Below, in pieces: positions 5,124 through 5,874 of a stretch of DNA of 5,874 bases. The position numbers were made by a program, and so were the translations under genes. The notes beneath the pieces are model-generated. The model searched no databases and was not told the origin of the DNA. It saw only the letters and a program-made list of their open reading frames with translations. How positions within the stretch are numbered: position 1 is the stretch's first letter; each line of letters starts with the position of its first letter. Origin of the DNA: JAHDFB01 sp964607315 (GTDB lineage Bacteria; Bacteroidota; Bacteroidia; Chitinophagales; Saprospiraceae); the NCBI GenBank assembly GCA_964607315.1, contig CAZSKA010000236.1:1-5874 (forward strand), in the 5' to 3' direction.

Positions 5124-5874
5124 CTATTTGATATTACTGTTTAGAAAGTTTATTACATTTTCCCAATATTCTTCATAACCTTCATTTTTCTCCCATAATG
5201 CTTTTGAGCCGTGATATCCTTTGCTAGAAGGAAGGAATTTAGACTTGGATGCTGAAGGAATTGCATCATAGATTGTTTTCCAGTTATTATATTCATTTTT
5301 AGCGGAAGTAATAAAAACAGGTTTATCAATAGTAGATGCAAAATCTTTAATTTTCTTTCCATCATAAGAGAAGTATTCACCTGGAGCAAAAGCTAGCATT
5401 GCCACTACATTGTCTTTGTATTCATTTCCCATAATAAATATTAATGACGAAGAATACGAACTTCCCCAAAGAACAACCTCCTCAGATCCGAATTCATTTA
5501 ATGCATATTCTATTGTTGCTTGTAGATCGGGAATGGCATCAACATATTCAGTTTTTTTGTTGGCTTTCTTTGCTGCCATATTAGTTTCATTCGCAATGTC
5601 ATTTACTTTTTTGCCAGACCTTTGGTCAATAGCAATGCAAGAATAACCAAGTTTGTTGAGTTTAGGAGCGATTTCTATGTATTCACCTCTGCTATATCCA
5701 GCTTGGTGAAAAAGTAAGATGGTAGGTTTTTCGCTATTTTCTACCTTATATATATCAGCTTTTATAGGTAAATTATCCTTAGATGGAATGGTAATAGTGC
5801 TTGTCTGAGCTGAACTACTCATGTTAAAGAGAAAGAAAACGCCTAATCCTGTTATAAGTCTAAATATATGTTTG
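5124..5874 (-). CDS. Exported alpha/beta hydrolase, 5' end beyond the window
   Basis: The frame does not begin at the ATG at 5822. It stays open to the right edge, and the added 17 residues (KHIFRLITGLGVFFLFN) joined to MSSSAQ form a typical signal peptide with likely cleavage after SSA or SSAQ. The start codon therefore lies outside the window. Counting Met at 5822 as 1, the mature part has a strand ending LLFHQAG (36-42), an oxyanion-hole type segment, and a nucleophile elbow GSSYS (120-124) with Ser122. The candidate catalytic His204 is in GYHGS. The acid is unclear: the loop after VFITSAK offers Asn176-Glu177 where an Asp is expected. The fold resembles dienelactone-hydrolase or lysophospholipase-like families; the substrate is unknown and the site is probably periplasmic. 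It is convergent with uvrA, 121 bases apart. Confidence 0.8.
   Translation of the reverse strand, partial: KHIFRLITGLGVFFLFNMSSSAQTSTITIPSKDNLPIKADIYKVENSEKPTILLFHQAGYSRGEYIEIAPKLNKLGYSCIAIDQRSGKKVNDIANETNMAAKKANKKTEYVDAIPDLQATIEYALNEFGSEEVVLWGSSYSSSLIFIMGNEYKDNVVAMLAFAPGEYFSYDGKKIKDFASTIDKPVFITSAKNEYNNWKTIYDAIPSASKSKFLPSSKGYHGSKALWEKNEGYEEYWENVINFLNSNIK

Noticed and set aside
5410..5646. Plus-strand open frame inside the hydrolase gene
   Set aside because: It is a shadow of the opposite strand, where the frame has clear alpha/beta hydrolase motifs.

Overview
The window is AT-rich and looks like chromosomal DNA from a member of the Bacteroidota. This rests on three things: most starts lack a clear Shine-Dalgarno sequence, Bacteroidota-like TAnnTTTG-type boxes occur, and the UvrA variant carries a cysteine-free FELDGIEF segment where the usual form has an extra CxxC. 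I cannot place it to genus. No rRNA, tRNA, CRISPR array or insertion sequence was seen.

Layout: (1) Bases 1-240 hold no intact gene. They contain a perfect 11-bp inverted repeat (30-54), a possible decayed minus-strand gene end (103-212) and a weak promoter candidate. (2) Bases 241-690 and 791-1342 hold two tandem plus-strand genes for small membrane proteins that I do not recognise. Both have an N-terminal export-type signal, an almost uninterrupted lysine run (16 and 10 residues), a hydrophobic C-terminal domain and the shared ending FIIWLVxxLS. They look like diverged paralogs, and the gap between them holds a short in-frame echo of the first gene. (3) Bases 1344-2057, minus strand, encode a classical short-chain dehydrogenase, convergent with the second lysine-tract gene and only one base away. 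(4) Bases 2058-2155 form a divergent intergenic region centred on a 17-bp imperfect inverted repeat (15/17 matches). (5) Bases 2156-5002 encode a full-length UvrA. (6) From 5124 past the right edge, minus strand, lies a secreted alpha/beta hydrolase. Its reading frame and signal peptide continue off the window, so the ATG at 5822 is not the real start.

The UvrA and SDR are housekeeping-type genes that may share regulation only through their common intergenic region. The most unusual part is the lysine-tract pair. The tracts share a similar order of AAA/AAG codons, carry the same A-AAA-AAG slippery heptamer in the reading phase, and a -1 shift at either reaches a stop within about 30 bases, before the membrane domain. 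This could be a true membrane protein family with an unexplained polycation linker or a frameshift-controlled pair. The sequence alone does not decide.
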